Shown here: positions 41,706-51,579 of the stretch, one piece after another | Numbering within the stretch: the first letter of the stretch is position 1 | Layout of the letters: every line of letters starts with the position of its first letter | Assembly: GCA_963933885.1 (NCBI GenBank) | Contig: CAWVWF010000001.1 | Coordinates: 14,727 to 78,726, forward strand | Source: CAWVWF01 sp963933885 | Lineage (GTDB): Bacteria > Bacteroidota > Bacteroidia > Flavobacteriales_C > GCA-002722245 | Direction: 5' to 3' | Length of the DNA stretch: 64,000 bases | Translations under genes and position numbers: made by a program | Notes under the pieces: model-generated | The model's database searches: none | Seen by the model: the letters and a program-made list of their open reading frames with translations, nothing else | Told to the model about the DNA's origin: nothing

Positions 41706-43289
41706 ATGACTTTAAAAAAACGATTTATAATAGGTTTTGCATTAATTATAGGATTACTTCTAGGTTCTTCTTTATACAGCGCGTTTAAAATTAACGCAAT
41801 GCATGAAACCACAGAAAAGCTCTATAATCATCCATATACCGTTAACAATGCTATAGCAGAGATAAGATTTACACTTGGTGATTGTGATAAAATAGTTAGT
41901 GATCTTGCTTACGGGCAAATCACTGATTTGGAACTTGCAAAAAAAGAAGTGGAAAAGCATAGTGTAGTCATTGGTGAAAACCTTAAAATAATTAAAACAC
42001 AGTTTTTAGGCGACCAATCATATTACAATGATTTTCTCGACAAAAGTAAAGAATTAGAAAAGTCATATTTAGCGATTTTTGCCTTTGCATCAGAATCTAA
42101 TCTTGATGCTGGTATTCAAGAGTATAAAGAAAACACCAAAATACATTATTTAGAGAACCAGAGAATACTTGATAAATTCTTATCCTTTGCAAAAGAAAAA
42201 GGTAATGAGTTCCTTTTAAATTCAACAGAAGACAAAGAATCTACCTTAAATTCTTTCATTATCATTTCAATTATTATAATCCTCTTAGCATCCGCTTTTG
42301 CATACAAGACATTACTTTCTTTTACTAAACCTATTAATTACGCTAAAGCAACTGCTGAAGAAATTGCAACTGGAAACCTATCTGTAAATTTCGAATTTTC
42401 TAAAAAGGATGAGATTGGGTCTTTATTAGAGAGCATTCAAATTATTGTAAATAACATAAAAAGGGCATCTGACTTCACTGAAAAAATTGGTGCTGGTGAA
42501 ATTAATGCAGAGTTTGAGCCTGTTGGAGAACAGGATACATTAGGTCAATCTTTATTGGAAATGCGTTCAAAACTTCAAACGGTTGCAGAGGAAGATGAGA
42601 AACGAAATTGGTCTACACGCGGATTAGCCATTTTTGGGGAGATATTAAGAAGCGACTCAAATGATCTTAACCTATTTGGACAACAAATAATAACAAAATT
42701 AATTGAATACCTAAATGCTAATCAAGGAGGTGTATTCATAATTAATGATGTTGATCCAGAAGACCCAAAAATGGAGATGATAGCTGCATACGCTTATGAT
42801 CGTGAAAAATACTTATCGAAAGAAATAAGAAAAGGTCAAGGATTAATTGGTCAATCTTGGGAAGAGAACAATAAGATATATCTTAAACAAATACCCCAAA
42901 ATTACATTTCTATCAAGTCAGGGCTAGGAGATGCAAATCCAAGCTCTCTTTTAATAATCCCACTTAAAGAAAATGATGACATTTTCGGTATGATTGAATT
43001 GGCATCATTTAAAGAATTTGAAGAGTATGAGATTGAATTCTTAGAAAGGTTAGCTCAAAGTATTGGGGCAACTTTTAAGAACTTAAAAACAAATATTCAA
43101 ACAACAAAGCTGTTAGCAGAATCTCAGAACATGCAAGAAACAATGCAAGAACAAGAAGAAACAATGCGTCAAAACATTGAAGAAATGCAAGCAACACAAG
43201 ACATGATGGATCAAAAAGAAACTGAGTATCAAGATGAAATAAAAGATTTGAAAAAAGAAGTAAGAGGCTTAAAGGAAAATAATGAGTAG
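41706..43289 (+). CDS. Membrane sensor with 4HB-HAMP-GAF and C-terminal coiled coil, no output domain
   Basis: 527 aa. TM1 (about 7-27), periplasmic four-helix-bundle-like region (30-180), TM2 (about 183-203), HAMP (205-257; PINYAKATAEEIATGNL), a second HAMP-like stretch (about 258-295), GAF domain (305-450; YLNANQGGVFIIND, GQGLIGQSW, SSLLIIPLKENDDIFGMIELAS), and a coiled coil (455-527) with repeating QETMQEQEETMRQ. There is no kinase, cyclase or methyl-accepting tip. It may act by protein contact, perhaps with the adjacent two-component system. Relatives with this end are common in Bacteroidota. Confidence 0.88.
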   Translation: MTLKKRFIIGFALIIGLLLGSSLYSAFKINAMHETTEKLYNHPYTVNNAIAEIRFTLGDCDKIVSDLAYGQITDLELAKKEVEKHSVVIGENLKIIKTQFLGDQSYYNDFLDKSKELEKSYLAIFAFASESNLDAGIQEYKENTKIHYLENQRILDKFLSFAKEKGNEFLLNSTEDKESTLNSFIIISIIIILLASAFAYKTLLSFTKPINYAKATAEEIATGNLSVNFEFSKKDEIGSLLESIQIIVNNIKRASDFTEKIGAGEINAEFEPVGEQDTLGQSLLEMRSKLQTVAEEDEKRNWSTRGLAIFGEILRSDSNDLNLFGQQIITKLIEYLNANQGGVFIINDVDPEDPKMEMIAAYAYDREKYLSKEIRKGQGLIGQSWEENNKIYLKQIPQNYISIKSGLGDANPSSLLIIPLKENDDIFGMIELASFKEFEEYEIEFLERLAQSIGATFKNLKTNIQTTKLLAESQNMQETMQEQEETMRQNIEEMQATQDMMDQKETEYQDEIKDLKKEVRGLKENNE

Positions 43290-43302
43290 GTTATAAAAAA
43301 AG

Positions 43303-43328
43303 AAAGGTTTCACAAATGTGAAACCTTT
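43303..43328 (+). terminator. Terminator of the HAMP-GAF gene
   Basis: AAAGGTTTCAC (43303-43313) and GTGAAACCTTT (43318-43328), perfect 11-bp stem with AAAT loop, 13 nt after the stop codon. Short T run only on the plus side; A-run upstream makes it potentially bidirectional. Confidence 0.75.
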
Positions 43329-43464
43329 ACAAAACCCTTAACTATAAGAAACTACCTCTTATTACCTGACACAAATCTATGAAGTTAATTGTTCTTTTCA
43401 TGGAACTAATCGTCAAAACGAAGAAAACAGATACTGAATTGACAATTTTAATACTTCAATCGAA

Positions 43465-45876
43465 TTACAATACTTCACGGTTAATATAAAAAGTTATTTT
43501 TTTGTTGATTTTCCTTTCTGATTCAGGGTGAATCATCTGAATAAACAAAACATAAATTCCTGCTGTGATGGTTGATTTTGTTATTAAACTACAATCCCAT
43601 ATTAGTCTGTCTGATGCACCAAACAACATATTAGGAGCAAGTGTATGAATTACAATTCCTAATGAATTTATTACTTGAATCGATCCGATCCAACCTATTT
43701 CTTTCATATTAATATGAATTCTTAAGAAATCATTTACCCCATCGTTATTTGGAGTTATTACATTATGCTCTATAAACACATTTTCATGCTCTTCAATAAC
43801 CTTACCCATCGTACTATTTGGTAAACCTGGTGTTCCGTAACCGGAGCTTGATGATGCGGAAAACCAATTTGTAGAATTATTACTTAAATTCGGAGATATC
43901 CGCTCTAACGAAATGTTTTCTGTTGAATTTAACTCCGAATAATGCCATGTATCTGAATATGACAAAGAATCTATAATTATCCCTTGCGTAGATATTAACA
44001 ACACAACATCATCAGAATTGTTACATGAAGGTAAATTAGCATAATTTATTCTTCCACTTTCATTAAACTGTTGTTTTACCCAATCCAAGTCTTCTGTAAA
44101 TGCAACTGTTTCTGATGGTGATATCAATTTGTCTTCTTTAGACAAGAAATGAACATCTGTAATCTTTCCATTCTCATCCAATGATCCGAATTGGAGCTTG
44201 CTTAGATTATAATAGTTACTTGAATTATTCAATATTTCTATAAAATCAGAACCTGAAACATCTGGATCAAACAATATTTCATTAATAATTAAATCATTTT
44301 TTTTTGATATCGTCGGGAGTGAAAATTTAAAGGAAGCTCCATCAAAAATCCCATCATCCCAACATGAATTTATGGTTTGATTAATTCTTAAATTGTAAAT
44401 AGAATCAACTTTCATATGATCTGTAGAAACAGTTATTTCGTTACTTTCATAAAGTAATTGATATACAGAAAGATTATCTATTATAATAGAATCTAATACT
44501 GTCTCATTTTGAATTTCATAATTAAAAGTGATCTGTAAAGTCGTATCATTTATTGGAAAAACATGATCCAATTCAAAAACTATATCTTTTTCTAAAATTC
44601 CATTTACAGAATTAATAACTCCAGGAGTTCCACCATCAAAATTCCCAGATGCTTCCCAATTGTTAATTTTCAAACAAGGCTTTGTGACATCTATCATTTC
44701 TAATGACCAACCTCCACTCTGTTTATAAGCATCTTTATACCAATCTAAATTATAATCAACTTGATGAATACTTTGATTATTCGAAATAATTTTAATTTCA
44801 GAACCACTATTTAGAAGTGCTTTCTTTGGATAAATCACCAAGTACTCGTTTTGAGTCAAGACTGTATCAGGTAATATTTCACTCACCCCATCAACCCAAA
44901 GCACAATACTTCTCATTGGAAGTATTTGGCCTGATCTATTATACAATTCTACATATTCATCCGATAGTAAATTGATACTTGCATCGGGTGCAGCCATTAC
45001 CTCAGTTATTATTAAGTCATATTGATTGAGATAATTAATAAATATAAATGTGTCAATCATCAAAGTATTTCCATCAACATCATGAATTGAATCAATGATA
45101 TTTAATGTGAAATCACGTGAATCACTATAGTTTAAAACAATACTACTATCTAGTAAAACAACACTAGAAGGAGTTGGATTAAAATCAAGACGATTGTTTT
45201 TAATTCTTTCATTGAAGCACAATACTATTTCATTTTTAGAATTAACCTCCAGAGAAGTGATAAAGGGTGGAATTGAATCCACAGGTTCTACTCCAAAATA
45301 CAAATCGTTAAAATTAAACTTAGTCGCATTAGATTTAGTGTACTTACAATTTAAACCTATATAGTTTAATGAAATTGGCGAATACAAAGCGCCTAATCGT
45401 CTTATTGTATCCTGACTGAATTTCTCAAAAAAAACTAAACTGTCATTTTTGTAACTGATAGAAATTGTTCCGCTTCCACCATTTCCCCAATTCCTATCGT
45501 AATTATAGAGTTTAAGTACATTATCTTTGAAGATATCAAAGCCGTCAGATGTTCCAGACTCTCCTACTTTGAAGGAAATTAAATGAGGGGTTGCAAATAA
45601 AGAATCAGTTGAAATTAATAATTCAAAACTATTATTATTACTTGGTGAAAACGGTAATGAAACATTACAATTAAACACAGCATCTTCTTTCCAATTGGCT
45701 TCAAAATAAATCAAACTTGATCCGCTAGAATTCTGATTTAACGAAATTTCATTTTGCTTCCAATCAAAATCTAAAACATCACCTTTCCAATGTTGTAATG
45801 AATCAAAATCAACATTTTGTCCATTTGATATTAGCGTAAAAAAACAGGCTGAAATTATTAGTAATGTTGATTTCAT
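43465..45876 (-). CDS. Secreted lamin-tail-domain protein with type B-like C-terminus
   Basis: 803 aa from ATG 45876 (MKSTLLIISACFFTLISNGQ, signal peptide); ATG 45888 is an alternative adding four residues. After an N-terminal beta domain (about 20-205) comes an Ig-like (SbsA-type) strand set, then two lamin-tail domains: LIITEVMAAPDASINLLSDEYVELYN (about 295-430) and LIINEILFDPDVSGSDFIEILNN (about 530-690), each closing with a GTPG motif. The end (ITPNNDGVNDFLRIHI...GSIQVINSLGIVIH...GIYVLFIQM) resembles a CHU_C-type sorting domain. Family knowledge: T9SS cargo, sometimes next to DNA-processing or adhesive functions; the role here is unknown. Confidence 0.82.
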   Translation of the reverse strand: MKSTLLIISACFFTLISNGQNVDFDSLQHWKGDVLDFDWKQNEISLNQNSSGSSLIYFEANWKEDAVFNCNVSLPFSPSNNNSFELLISTDSLFATPHLISFKVGESGTSDGFDIFKDNVLKLYNYDRNWGNGGSGTISISYKNDSLVFFEKFSQDTIRRLGALYSPISLNYIGLNCKYTKSNATKFNFNDLYFGVEPVDSIPPFITSLEVNSKNEIVLCFNERIKNNRLDFNPTPSSVVLLDSSIVLNYSDSRDFTLNIIDSIHDVDGNTLMIDTFIFINYLNQYDLIITEVMAAPDASINLLSDEYVELYNRSGQILPMRSIVLWVDGVSEILPDTVLTQNEYLVIYPKKALLNSGSEIKIISNNQSIHQVDYNLDWYKDAYKQSGGWSLEMIDVTKPCLKINNWEASGNFDGGTPGVINSVNGILEKDIVFELDHVFPINDTTLQITFNYEIQNETVLDSIIIDNLSVYQLLYESNEITVSTDHMKVDSIYNLRINQTINSCWDDGIFDGASFKFSLPTISKKNDLIINEILFDPDVSGSDFIEILNNSSNYYNLSKLQFGSLDENGKITDVHFLSKEDKLISPSETVAFTEDLDWVKQQFNESGRINYANLPSCNNSDDVVLLISTQGIIIDSLSYSDTWHYSELNSTENISLERISPNLSNNSTNWFSASSSSGYGTPGLPNSTMGKVIEEHENVFIEHNVITPNNDGVNDFLRIHINMKEIGWIGSIQVINSLGIVIHTLAPNMLFGASDRLIWDCSLITKSTITAGIYVLFIQMIHPESERKINKKITFYINREVL

Positions 45877-46014
45877 GAGCATATCCATTAAAAAGAAGTC
45901 GGGAAATTAGCAGATAAATCATGAAACTAACGTCTCAATCCTATTAGTTATAGGCAGAATGCAAATAATTATCGAATAAATCTTTAAAACTGTGTTAATC
46001 AGAATAAAAAGAAT

Positions 46015-46022
46015 TAATTTTG
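46015..46022 (+). promoter_or_regulatory. -7 promoter element of asd
   Basis: TAATTTTG is a perfect TAnnTTTG, 28 nt before ATG 46050. The TTG at 46020-46022, which would extend the asd frame, is part of it. No obvious -33 box. Confidence 0.55.
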
Positions 46023-46049
46023 ACGTCCAATTTTATAAACTTTATAAGT

Positions 46050-47063
46050 ATGAAAGTAGCGGTTGTTGGAGCCAGCGGAGCTGTTGGTCAGGAGTTTTTA
46101 AGCATTTTAGCAGAAAGATCATTAGGAATGGATGAGTTAGTCCTTTTCGGATCTGCAAGAAGTGCTGGAAAAGAGTATGATTTTAAAGGAGAAAAACTAG
46201 TTGTAAAAGAACTTAAACATAACGATGATTTTAAAGACATCGATATCGCTTTAGTTTCTGCAGGTGGTGGAATCTCTAAAGAATACGCTGACACAATCAC
46301 AAAGCATGGCGCAGTGATGATTGACAACTCAAGTGCTTTCCGTATGGACAAAGATGTTCCATTGGTAGTTCCTGAAGTAAATGCAAAAGACGCAGAAAAT
46401 CGTCCTCGTAATATTATTGCAAATCCAAACTGTACAACTATTCAAATGGTTGTTGCTTTAAAGGCTTTGGAAGGACTTTCTCATATTAAGCAGGTTCATG
46501 TATCTACTTATCAATCTGCTTCTGGAGCAGGTGCAAGTGGTATGGCTGAATTAGAAGAGCAAGTAAAAGAATTTGTAAACGGTAAAGAATTAAATATTGA
46601 AGCGTTTGCGCATCAATTACTATTTAATGTTATACCTCATGTTGATGTTTTCACTGAAAACGGATACACTAAAGAGGAAATGAAAATGTATCATGAGACT
46701 AAAAAGATCATGAATTCAGATATTAATGTAAGTGCAACTTGTGTTCGTGTTCCTGTAATGCGTGCTCATTCAGAATCTATCTGGTGTGAAACTGAAAGTC
46801 CAGTTTCTCCTGCTGAATTTACTAAAGCGCTTGAAGCTGCAGAAGGAATTACTGTAGTAGATGATTTACCTAAATTAGGTTATCCTATGCCGTTAGATTT
46901 AGCTGGTAAAGATGACGTTTATGTTGGTAGAATTCGTGCTGATTTAGCAAATCCAAATGGAATTACATTTTGGTGTGTTAGTGATCAAATTAGAAAAGGT
47001 GCTGCATTAAACGCAGTCCAAATCGCTGAATATTTAGTGAAAAACAATCTTGTAAAAAACTAA
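46050..47063 (+). CDS. asd: Aspartate-semialdehyde dehydrogenase
   Basis: 337 aa from ATG 46050 ([17 protein letters not shown]). NADPH-dependent reduction of aspartyl phosphate for lysine, threonine, methionine and diaminopimelate. The Rossmann glycine loop GASGAVG, active-site Cys128 in NPNCTT, the substrate loop [10 protein letters not shown] and the acid/base His in [11 protein letters not shown] are present. Stand-alone gene with its own promoter and terminator. Confidence 0.96.
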   Translation: MKVAVVGASGAVGQEFLSILAERSLGMDELVLFGSARSAGKEYDFKGEKLVVKELKHNDDFKDIDIALVSAGGGISKEYADTITKHGAVMIDNSSAFRMDKDVPLVVPEVNAKDAENRPRNIIANPNCTTIQMVVALKALEGLSHIKQVHVSTYQSASGAGASGMAELEEQVKEFVNGKELNIEAFAHQLLFNVIPHVDVFTENGYTKEEMKMYHETKKIMNSDINVSATCVRVPVMRAHSESIWCETESPVSPAEFTKALEAAEGITVVDDLPKLGYPMPLDLAGKDDVYVGRIRADLANPNGITFWCVSDQIRKGAALNAVQIAEYLVKNNLVKN

Positions 47064-47086
47064 ATTTTACAAAGGTTTTAAAATAC

Positions 47087-47121
47087 AAAAGGCAGTTTCT
47101 TAATTGAAACTGCCTTTTTTT
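47087..47121 (+). terminator. Terminator of asd, convergent with the metalloprotease
   Basis: AAAAGGCAGTTTC (47087-47099) and GAAACTGCCTTTT (47106-47118), perfect 13-bp stem with a 6-nt loop and a T-run to 47121. Strong on the plus strand; the A4 on the other side may also serve the minus-strand gene at 47143. Confidence 0.88.
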
Positions 47122-47142
47122 GTCTATTTATTTAGAATATGT

Positions 47143-49224
47143 CTATCTCTTAATAACTTGTAATGCTGTTGTTCCATTTTGATTTCCTATCGATAAGATG
47201 TATACTCCACTATTTAAAGTTTCTATATTAAACCCTTTCGATACGATACTAGCACCTGCTATAGTTCCTCTTTCGATTACTTTACCTTGAATATCCGTAA
47301 GTTGATATGTAACTGACTCGTACGACTCAGATACATAATTCAATACAAAACTATTGCTCACTGGATTTGGTGAAATACTTAAATTACTAACTCCTTCAAT
47401 TCTAGTAATACTATTCTGATTACAAACGTTAATTGAAGCTGATTCATGAATATATTCTTCGTTTGCAACATCTGCGTTTACTGTAATTTCTGGTGCTGTA
47501 ATATTATCATAGCTAGAACTGTCAATATGTAAATCATACGCTCCTGCAGCTACCCCTGTAAAAGAATAATTCCCTAGTGCATCTGTAGAGGTTGTGTAAT
47601 GTGTTTGTCCGTCTTTAACTAAGCTAACACCTAACAAAGCACTTCCTGTTGTTCCGCATGCACTAGAAGTCTTACTCGAAGAGTTCTCATAAAGCTTTCC
47701 TGCAACAGTATAAACTTTATGAATATACACCGCGTAATCTTCCGCTTGTCCATACTCTGGATTCATACAAGCACTAGAGATCGTATTTAAGTCTAATAAC
47801 AACCTCATTCGTAAGAACTGTCCTTCAGTTGCAGTGTTAGGAATTGTTACTGATTGTGAAACTGTAGATTTTGCAGTTAAGGTTTGATCATATATTTCTT
47901 CATCGTTGGCGAAAACTCCATCATTATTGTAATCAATCCAACCCTTTACATAACTTAAATTTGCCCAAGAAGTAACTGATAAATCATAAGAAGAATCTGG
48001 GTGTACATAAACTGCTTTTAAACACTCATCCGCATTGTTGACATAACCTCCATCATTCGAAGCATAAGAAGAACTTGCTGATAAAGTATGGAAATCAACA
48101 TTCATTATTCCAGCGTATCCTCCACTTAAACCTAATGCTTCTGTAGTTGGTTCACATGAAGGTGTTTTTGGCTCTGTAAAGGCTGTTAATGCAACTGATA
48201 ATCCTTTAGAGGAAAGTAAGCTTGATCTTGATCCTTCTAAAGTTGCACGCATTCTATCGATCTGATCTTGAGAAAACATATACTGACAATCTTGATCCGA
48301 ATAATCCATGTAATTATGTACAACATCCCCGAAAATATTTCCTGTACATTCATTGATTTGACTGTCTGTACAAGTAAAACTTGCACTTACTTTATGTGGA
48401 TCTGTATCACAACACAAATCTCCTTCTGTAGCACAATTAGTATTTGAAGGACAACCATTAGCTGTTGTATCAGCAGCAGTTTGTACCTTAAAAGTATGGT
48501 GTAAATTTAAACCGTGACCCAATTCATGAATTCCTGTTTTCCCTTGATTGTTCCAAGAATTAGCTGTTCCGGTATTTCCCCAAGCTGAATTCAATATAAT
48601 AGTTCCATCTCTCAAGCTAGAGGTTCCAGGGAAATAAGCATAACCTTGTGTTCCAAAACCTCCATCGTTACCTTCAATTTCAGAAACAATCCAGATATTA
48701 TAATAATCATTATTTGGCCATTTACTCGCAGCTTTTAAAGTTACCTCATCAGCTCCCAATGATTGAATAGCTATTCCATCTGTTGTATACCCCGCAATTA
48801 CAGAAGCATCAAATCGAACAATTCCTGTTGAAATATTACAACTAGGATCCTGCTTCGCTAAAACAAATTCAATTTTTGTATCAATACCTTGACCATCTAC
48901 ATCTCTAAATGCATTGTTCAGTTGAGTAATTCCACTTATAATTTGAGCATCCGAAATATTATTCCCAACCCCTATATCTTCACCAGTATGCATTACGTGA
49001 ATTACCACAGGGATTTGGTATACTTCACTAGTAGATCTTGTTGTATATCCTTTTTGAATAATTTTTTGAAGTTGATTTTCTATACTTTCAAAACTAGCCT
49101 TTGCAGCAGGATTTTGTTTTAAATATTCTGAGTGTTTATAGCTATTCGCACACCTTTCAGTGTGTTGCGCAAAAGATACTTGTAAAGCTAAAAATCCAAA
49201 AACTGTAAGTAGAATATTTTTCAT
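47143..49224 (-). CDS. Secreted M43 (pappalysin-type) zinc metalloprotease with T9SS tail
   Basis: 693 aa, signal peptide at 1-19. The protease domain (about 70-330) has the metzincin zinc site HELGHGLNLHH (His233, Glu234, His237, His243) and the Met-turn region MDYSDQDCQYMFS. A GEVED domain follows (GWIDYNNDGVF ... EYGQAEDYAVYI, about 370-500), then a carboxypeptidase-regulatory-like Ig domain (GNYSFTGVAAGAYDLHI, about 505-595), and a T9SS type A tail (ISPNPVSNSFVLNY... to the C-terminus). Known relatives are extracellular proteases. A possible -7 (49495-49502) would leave a leader of about 270 nt. Confidence 0.9.
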   Translation of the reverse strand: MKNILLTVFGFLALQVSFAQHTERCANSYKHSEYLKQNPAAKASFESIENQLQKIIQKGYTTRSTSEVYQIPVVIHVMHTGEDIGVGNNISDAQIISGITQLNNAFRDVDGQGIDTKIEFVLAKQDPSCNISTGIVRFDASVIAGYTTDGIAIQSLGADEVTLKAASKWPNNDYYNIWIVSEIEGNDGGFGTQGYAYFPGTSSLRDGTIILNSAWGNTGTANSWNNQGKTGIHELGHGLNLHHTFKVQTAADTTANGCPSNTNCATEGDLCCDTDPHKVSASFTCTDSQINECTGNIFGDVVHNYMDYSDQDCQYMFSQDQIDRMRATLEGSRSSLLSSKGLSVALTAFTEPKTPSCEPTTEALGLSGGYAGIMNVDFHTLSASSSYASNDGGYVNNADECLKAVYVHPDSSYDLSVTSWANLSYVKGWIDYNNDGVFANDEEIYDQTLTAKSTVSQSVTIPNTATEGQFLRMRLLLDLNTISSACMNPEYGQAEDYAVYIHKVYTVAGKLYENSSSKTSSACGTTGSALLGVSLVKDGQTHYTTSTDALGNYSFTGVAAGAYDLHIDSSSYDNITAPEITVNADVANEEYIHESASINVCNQNSITRIEGVSNLSISPNPVSNSFVLNYVSESYESVTYQLTDIQGKVIERGTIAGASIVSKGFNIETLNSGVYILSIGNQNGTTALQVIKR

Positions 49225-49625
49225 ATTGGTTTAGTTTGTAAGCAAGCAGGCTATTAATGTACCCTCAAATCAGCTAAAATGTTACAGGCACACAATACGG
49301 TATTCACCCTAATATATAGAAGCGGTATAAAACGTACTAAATTTCTTAAAACATAAACACAAAATTCCTTTTGAAAGTTATCATTTTAAATAAAAATAAA
49401 AAGATGCTAATAATTTTAGCAAACAAAAAAAGCAACACATCCTTCCGATCCCGTAATACTTTATGAAAAGCATGAAAATTGAATTGTGCAACTACAAAAA
49501 TAGTTTTTGCATTATTGCCAACTTTATTTGCAATTACGCTTTTTTGTTAGTATTATTGATAAAGCAATAGTTTTATAAATTATTGACCAAGACCAATCAA
49601 CTTTTCAAAAAATAAAAAATATATT
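49225..49625. other. 401-bp intergenic region between divergent protease and pspA genes
   Basis: No gene is seen. A minus-strand TATTTTTG (49502-49495) with TTG 16 nt upstream is a possible promoter for the metalloprotease. No perfect TAnnTTTG is found close to pspA, so this operon may use another signal; no sigma-54 GG-N10-GC box was found either. The region is very AT-rich with several A-tracts. Confidence 0.4.
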
Positions 49626-50318
49626 ATGAGCATTTTAAGTAGATTATTTAAAATAGGACAGGCAGAGGCACATTCAATTGCTGACAAATTAGAAGACCCC
49701 ATTAAATTAACAGAACAAGGAATTCGTGATTTGAAGGCAGATCTTGATCAAAGTTTAAAGGCATTAGCAGAAGTTAAAGCGATGCTAATCAGATCAAAAA
49801 GTGATTTCAAAAAATCCGAAGAAGCATCAACTAGCTATGAGCAAAAAGCAATGGCAATTCTAAAAAAGGTTCAAACTGGAGAAATCTCTTCTGAAGAGGC
49901 TGATAGATTAGCTGGAGAGGCATTAAGGAAAAAAGACGAAAACGATGCTTCTGCTAAAAGAACAAAAGCGGAACTTCATACATTTGAGACTTCAAGTACT
50001 AAATTAGATTTGAATGTTAAAAAAATAAGATCTAATATTAGTCAGTGGGAAAACGAATTGAAAACGTTAAAGGCGAGAATTAAAGTAAGTGAAACGACTT
50101 TAAAACTAAACAAACAATTATCTGAAACAGATTCTTCTGGAACGATTTCTATGTTGGAAAAGATGAAAGAAAAGGTTGATCAAGATGAAGCTTTATCAGA
50201 AGCTTACGAAGACATCTCGAACGAAAACCAATCGTTAGATGACGAAATTAATGAAGTACTCAAGGAAGATACTTCAAGTACTTCTCTTGATGAACTCAAG
50301 AAAAAAATGGGAATTTAA
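49626..50318 (+). CDS. PspA/IM30 family protein
   Basis: 230 aa. ESCRT-III-like membrane-remodelling protein that coats the inner face of the cytoplasmic membrane under envelope stress. The N-terminal amphipathic helix (SILSRLFKIGQAEAHSIADKLEDP) is followed by almost continuous coiled coil (about 25-200), including DLDQSLKALAEVKAMLIRSK. The C-terminal part is acidic (DDEINEVLKED). It heads a nine-gene operon with DUF350, SpeD and SpeE-type genes, as the E. coli YjfJ paralogue does with YjfK/YjfL, so it is more YjfJ-like in context than the classical PspA. Confidence 0.9.
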   Translation: MSILSRLFKIGQAEAHSIADKLEDPIKLTEQGIRDLKADLDQSLKALAEVKAMLIRSKSDFKKSEEASTSYEQKAMAILKKVQTGEISSEEADRLAGEALRKKDENDASAKRTKAELHTFETSSTKLDLNVKKIRSNISQWENELKTLKARIKVSETTLKLNKQLSETDSSGTISMLEKMKEKVDQDEALSEAYEDISNENQSLDDEINEVLKEDTSSTSLDELKKKMGI

Positions 50319-50333
50319 GATAAAAGATACATT

Positions 50334-50876
50334 ATGGGAATTTTTGATTTTTTTAAAAAGAAAGAAGAAGAGATTAAGGAATTAAACATCACCAATCTAG
50401 ATATTGGTGGAATCCTCGATTACGATTTACAATCTTGGATTATAGAAGATAAAACAGAATACGACTGGGGTAACAACCAGTTTACGTTTGAATATACTAT
50501 CAATGCTGGTGACGAATCGATATACTTACACGTAACAGAAGGCGCTAATATTAAAATTGATATTAGTTCAGAAATAAAGGTCTCTCAATTAGGTTGGGAT
50601 TTTAAAGACACGATCGTTAAAAATGATGCCCCTTTAAAGAAAATCGCCTTCGAAAATGAGCATTACACTTTGTCTGATGAGTTCATGGGCCACTGTAAAA
50701 GCATCAAAGAGGACGATGATGAATGGAGTGAATTTGTAAATTGGGTTTTCGTTAACGAAGATGAATCTAAGTTTATTTCGGTAAGCAGATGGGGTGAAAC
50801 AGATATTGATGCTGTGAAAGGTTTCTATATTAAAGAGTTTGAAGTATCAAATTTCTTATCTTCACCGAATAATTAA
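50334..50876 (+). CDS. Cytoplasmic DUF4178-like protein of the polyamine operon
   Basis: 180 aa, no signal or membrane segment. After a Lys/Glu-rich start (MGIFDFFKKKEEEIKEL) the sequence GGILDYDLQSWIIEDKTEYDWGNNQF reads like a small beta domain of the DUF4178 kind that accompanies DUF350 and SpeD genes in other phyla; the match is from memory and weak. It could instead be analogous to E. coli YjfK (DUF2491). It starts 15 nt after pspA and precedes the lipoprotein gene by 4 nt. The molecular function is unknown. Confidence 0.7.
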   Translation: MGIFDFFKKKEEEIKELNITNLDIGGILDYDLQSWIIEDKTEYDWGNNQFTFEYTINAGDESIYLHVTEGANIKIDISSEIKVSQLGWDFKDTIVKNDAPLKKIAFENEHYTLSDEFMGHCKSIKEDDDEWSEFVNWVFVNEDESKFISVSRWGETDIDAVKGFYIKEFEVSNFLSSPNN

Positions 50877-50880
50877 TTTC

Positions 50881-51573
50881 ATGAAATATCTTTTATCAAT
50901 TTTTTCAATCATTTTTCTACTAGGATGTGGTGGTAATAGCTACCATTATGTTCCTAATCCTGTTGATCAAATGATCAAGACAATGAAAAAGGAGAAAGCA
51001 TTTACGATCATTCTAGATGATATGGATGTTAAAGATGATGAATTCTTTCACAAATATTCGGTTATTAAAGAAGATGCAGCAGGAGCAATAACAACTTCTG
51101 AAACTGGGATGATTATCGTTGATTTTGAGTTTTTTAAAAAGAATGAAAACAACCTAGGAATGCAAATCGCTGCTAAAGACAGTACTGGAAAAGTAACTAA
51201 AGCTGCTATTCCTGCAGGATTCGATCGATATATTGGTAATTCAAGATATGGTCATTGGAATCAATCAGGAGGACAAAGTTTTTGGGTTTTTTATGGTCAA
51301 TACTCAATGTTAAGATCTGTTTTTGGGCTAGGGTATCACCCAGCATACTATGGCATGCATAACAGCTACTACCGTGGAGGATACTATGGAAGTTCTCGTT
51401 CATATTATGGAACAGGTGCAAATAGCTACGGAACAAAAAGCGCAGCTGTAAAGAAAGGGAAACCTAACTTTTTTAGTAGAAAAGCAAGAAATACAAATTG
51501 GAAAAGAAGTACTTCAAGATCATCCTCTTCACGAAGAAGTGGAAGAGGTGGAGGATTTGGATTCGGAAAATAG
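50881..51573 (+). CDS. Lipoprotein with Arg/Ser/Gly-rich C-terminus
   Basis: 230 aa from ATG 50881, where the lipoprotein signal MKYLLSIFSIIFLLGCGG begins (lipobox LLGC); a longer frame to ATG 50839 would bury the signal behind 14 residues and overlap the previous gene. The central part (about 25-130) is a small globular domain; then a Tyr/Gly-rich region (YYGMHNSYYRGGYYGSS) and a basic Ser/Arg end (RSSSSRRSGRGGGFGFGK). This tail recalls the GGFG-rich ends of DUF1190 (YgiB/YjfM) and DUF4247 proteins in comparable operons. Position suggests a periplasmic-side partner of the DUF350 protein. Confidence 0.75.
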   Translation: MKYLLSIFSIIFLLGCGGNSYHYVPNPVDQMIKTMKKEKAFTIILDDMDVKDDEFFHKYSVIKEDAAGAITTSETGMIIVDFEFFKKNENNLGMQIAAKDSTGKVTKAAIPAGFDRYIGNSRYGHWNQSGGQSFWVFYGQYSMLRSVFGLGYHPAYYGMHNSYYRGGYYGSSRSYYGTGANSYGTKSAAVKKGKPNFFSRKARNTNWKRSTSRSSSSRRSGRGGGFGFGK

Positions 51574-51579
51574 AAAAAA

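Noticed and set aside
49495..49502. Promoter of the metalloprotease gene
   Set aside because: The -7 match is perfect but the leader would be about 270 nt and the -33 spacing is short (16 nt); mentioned only with the intergenic region.
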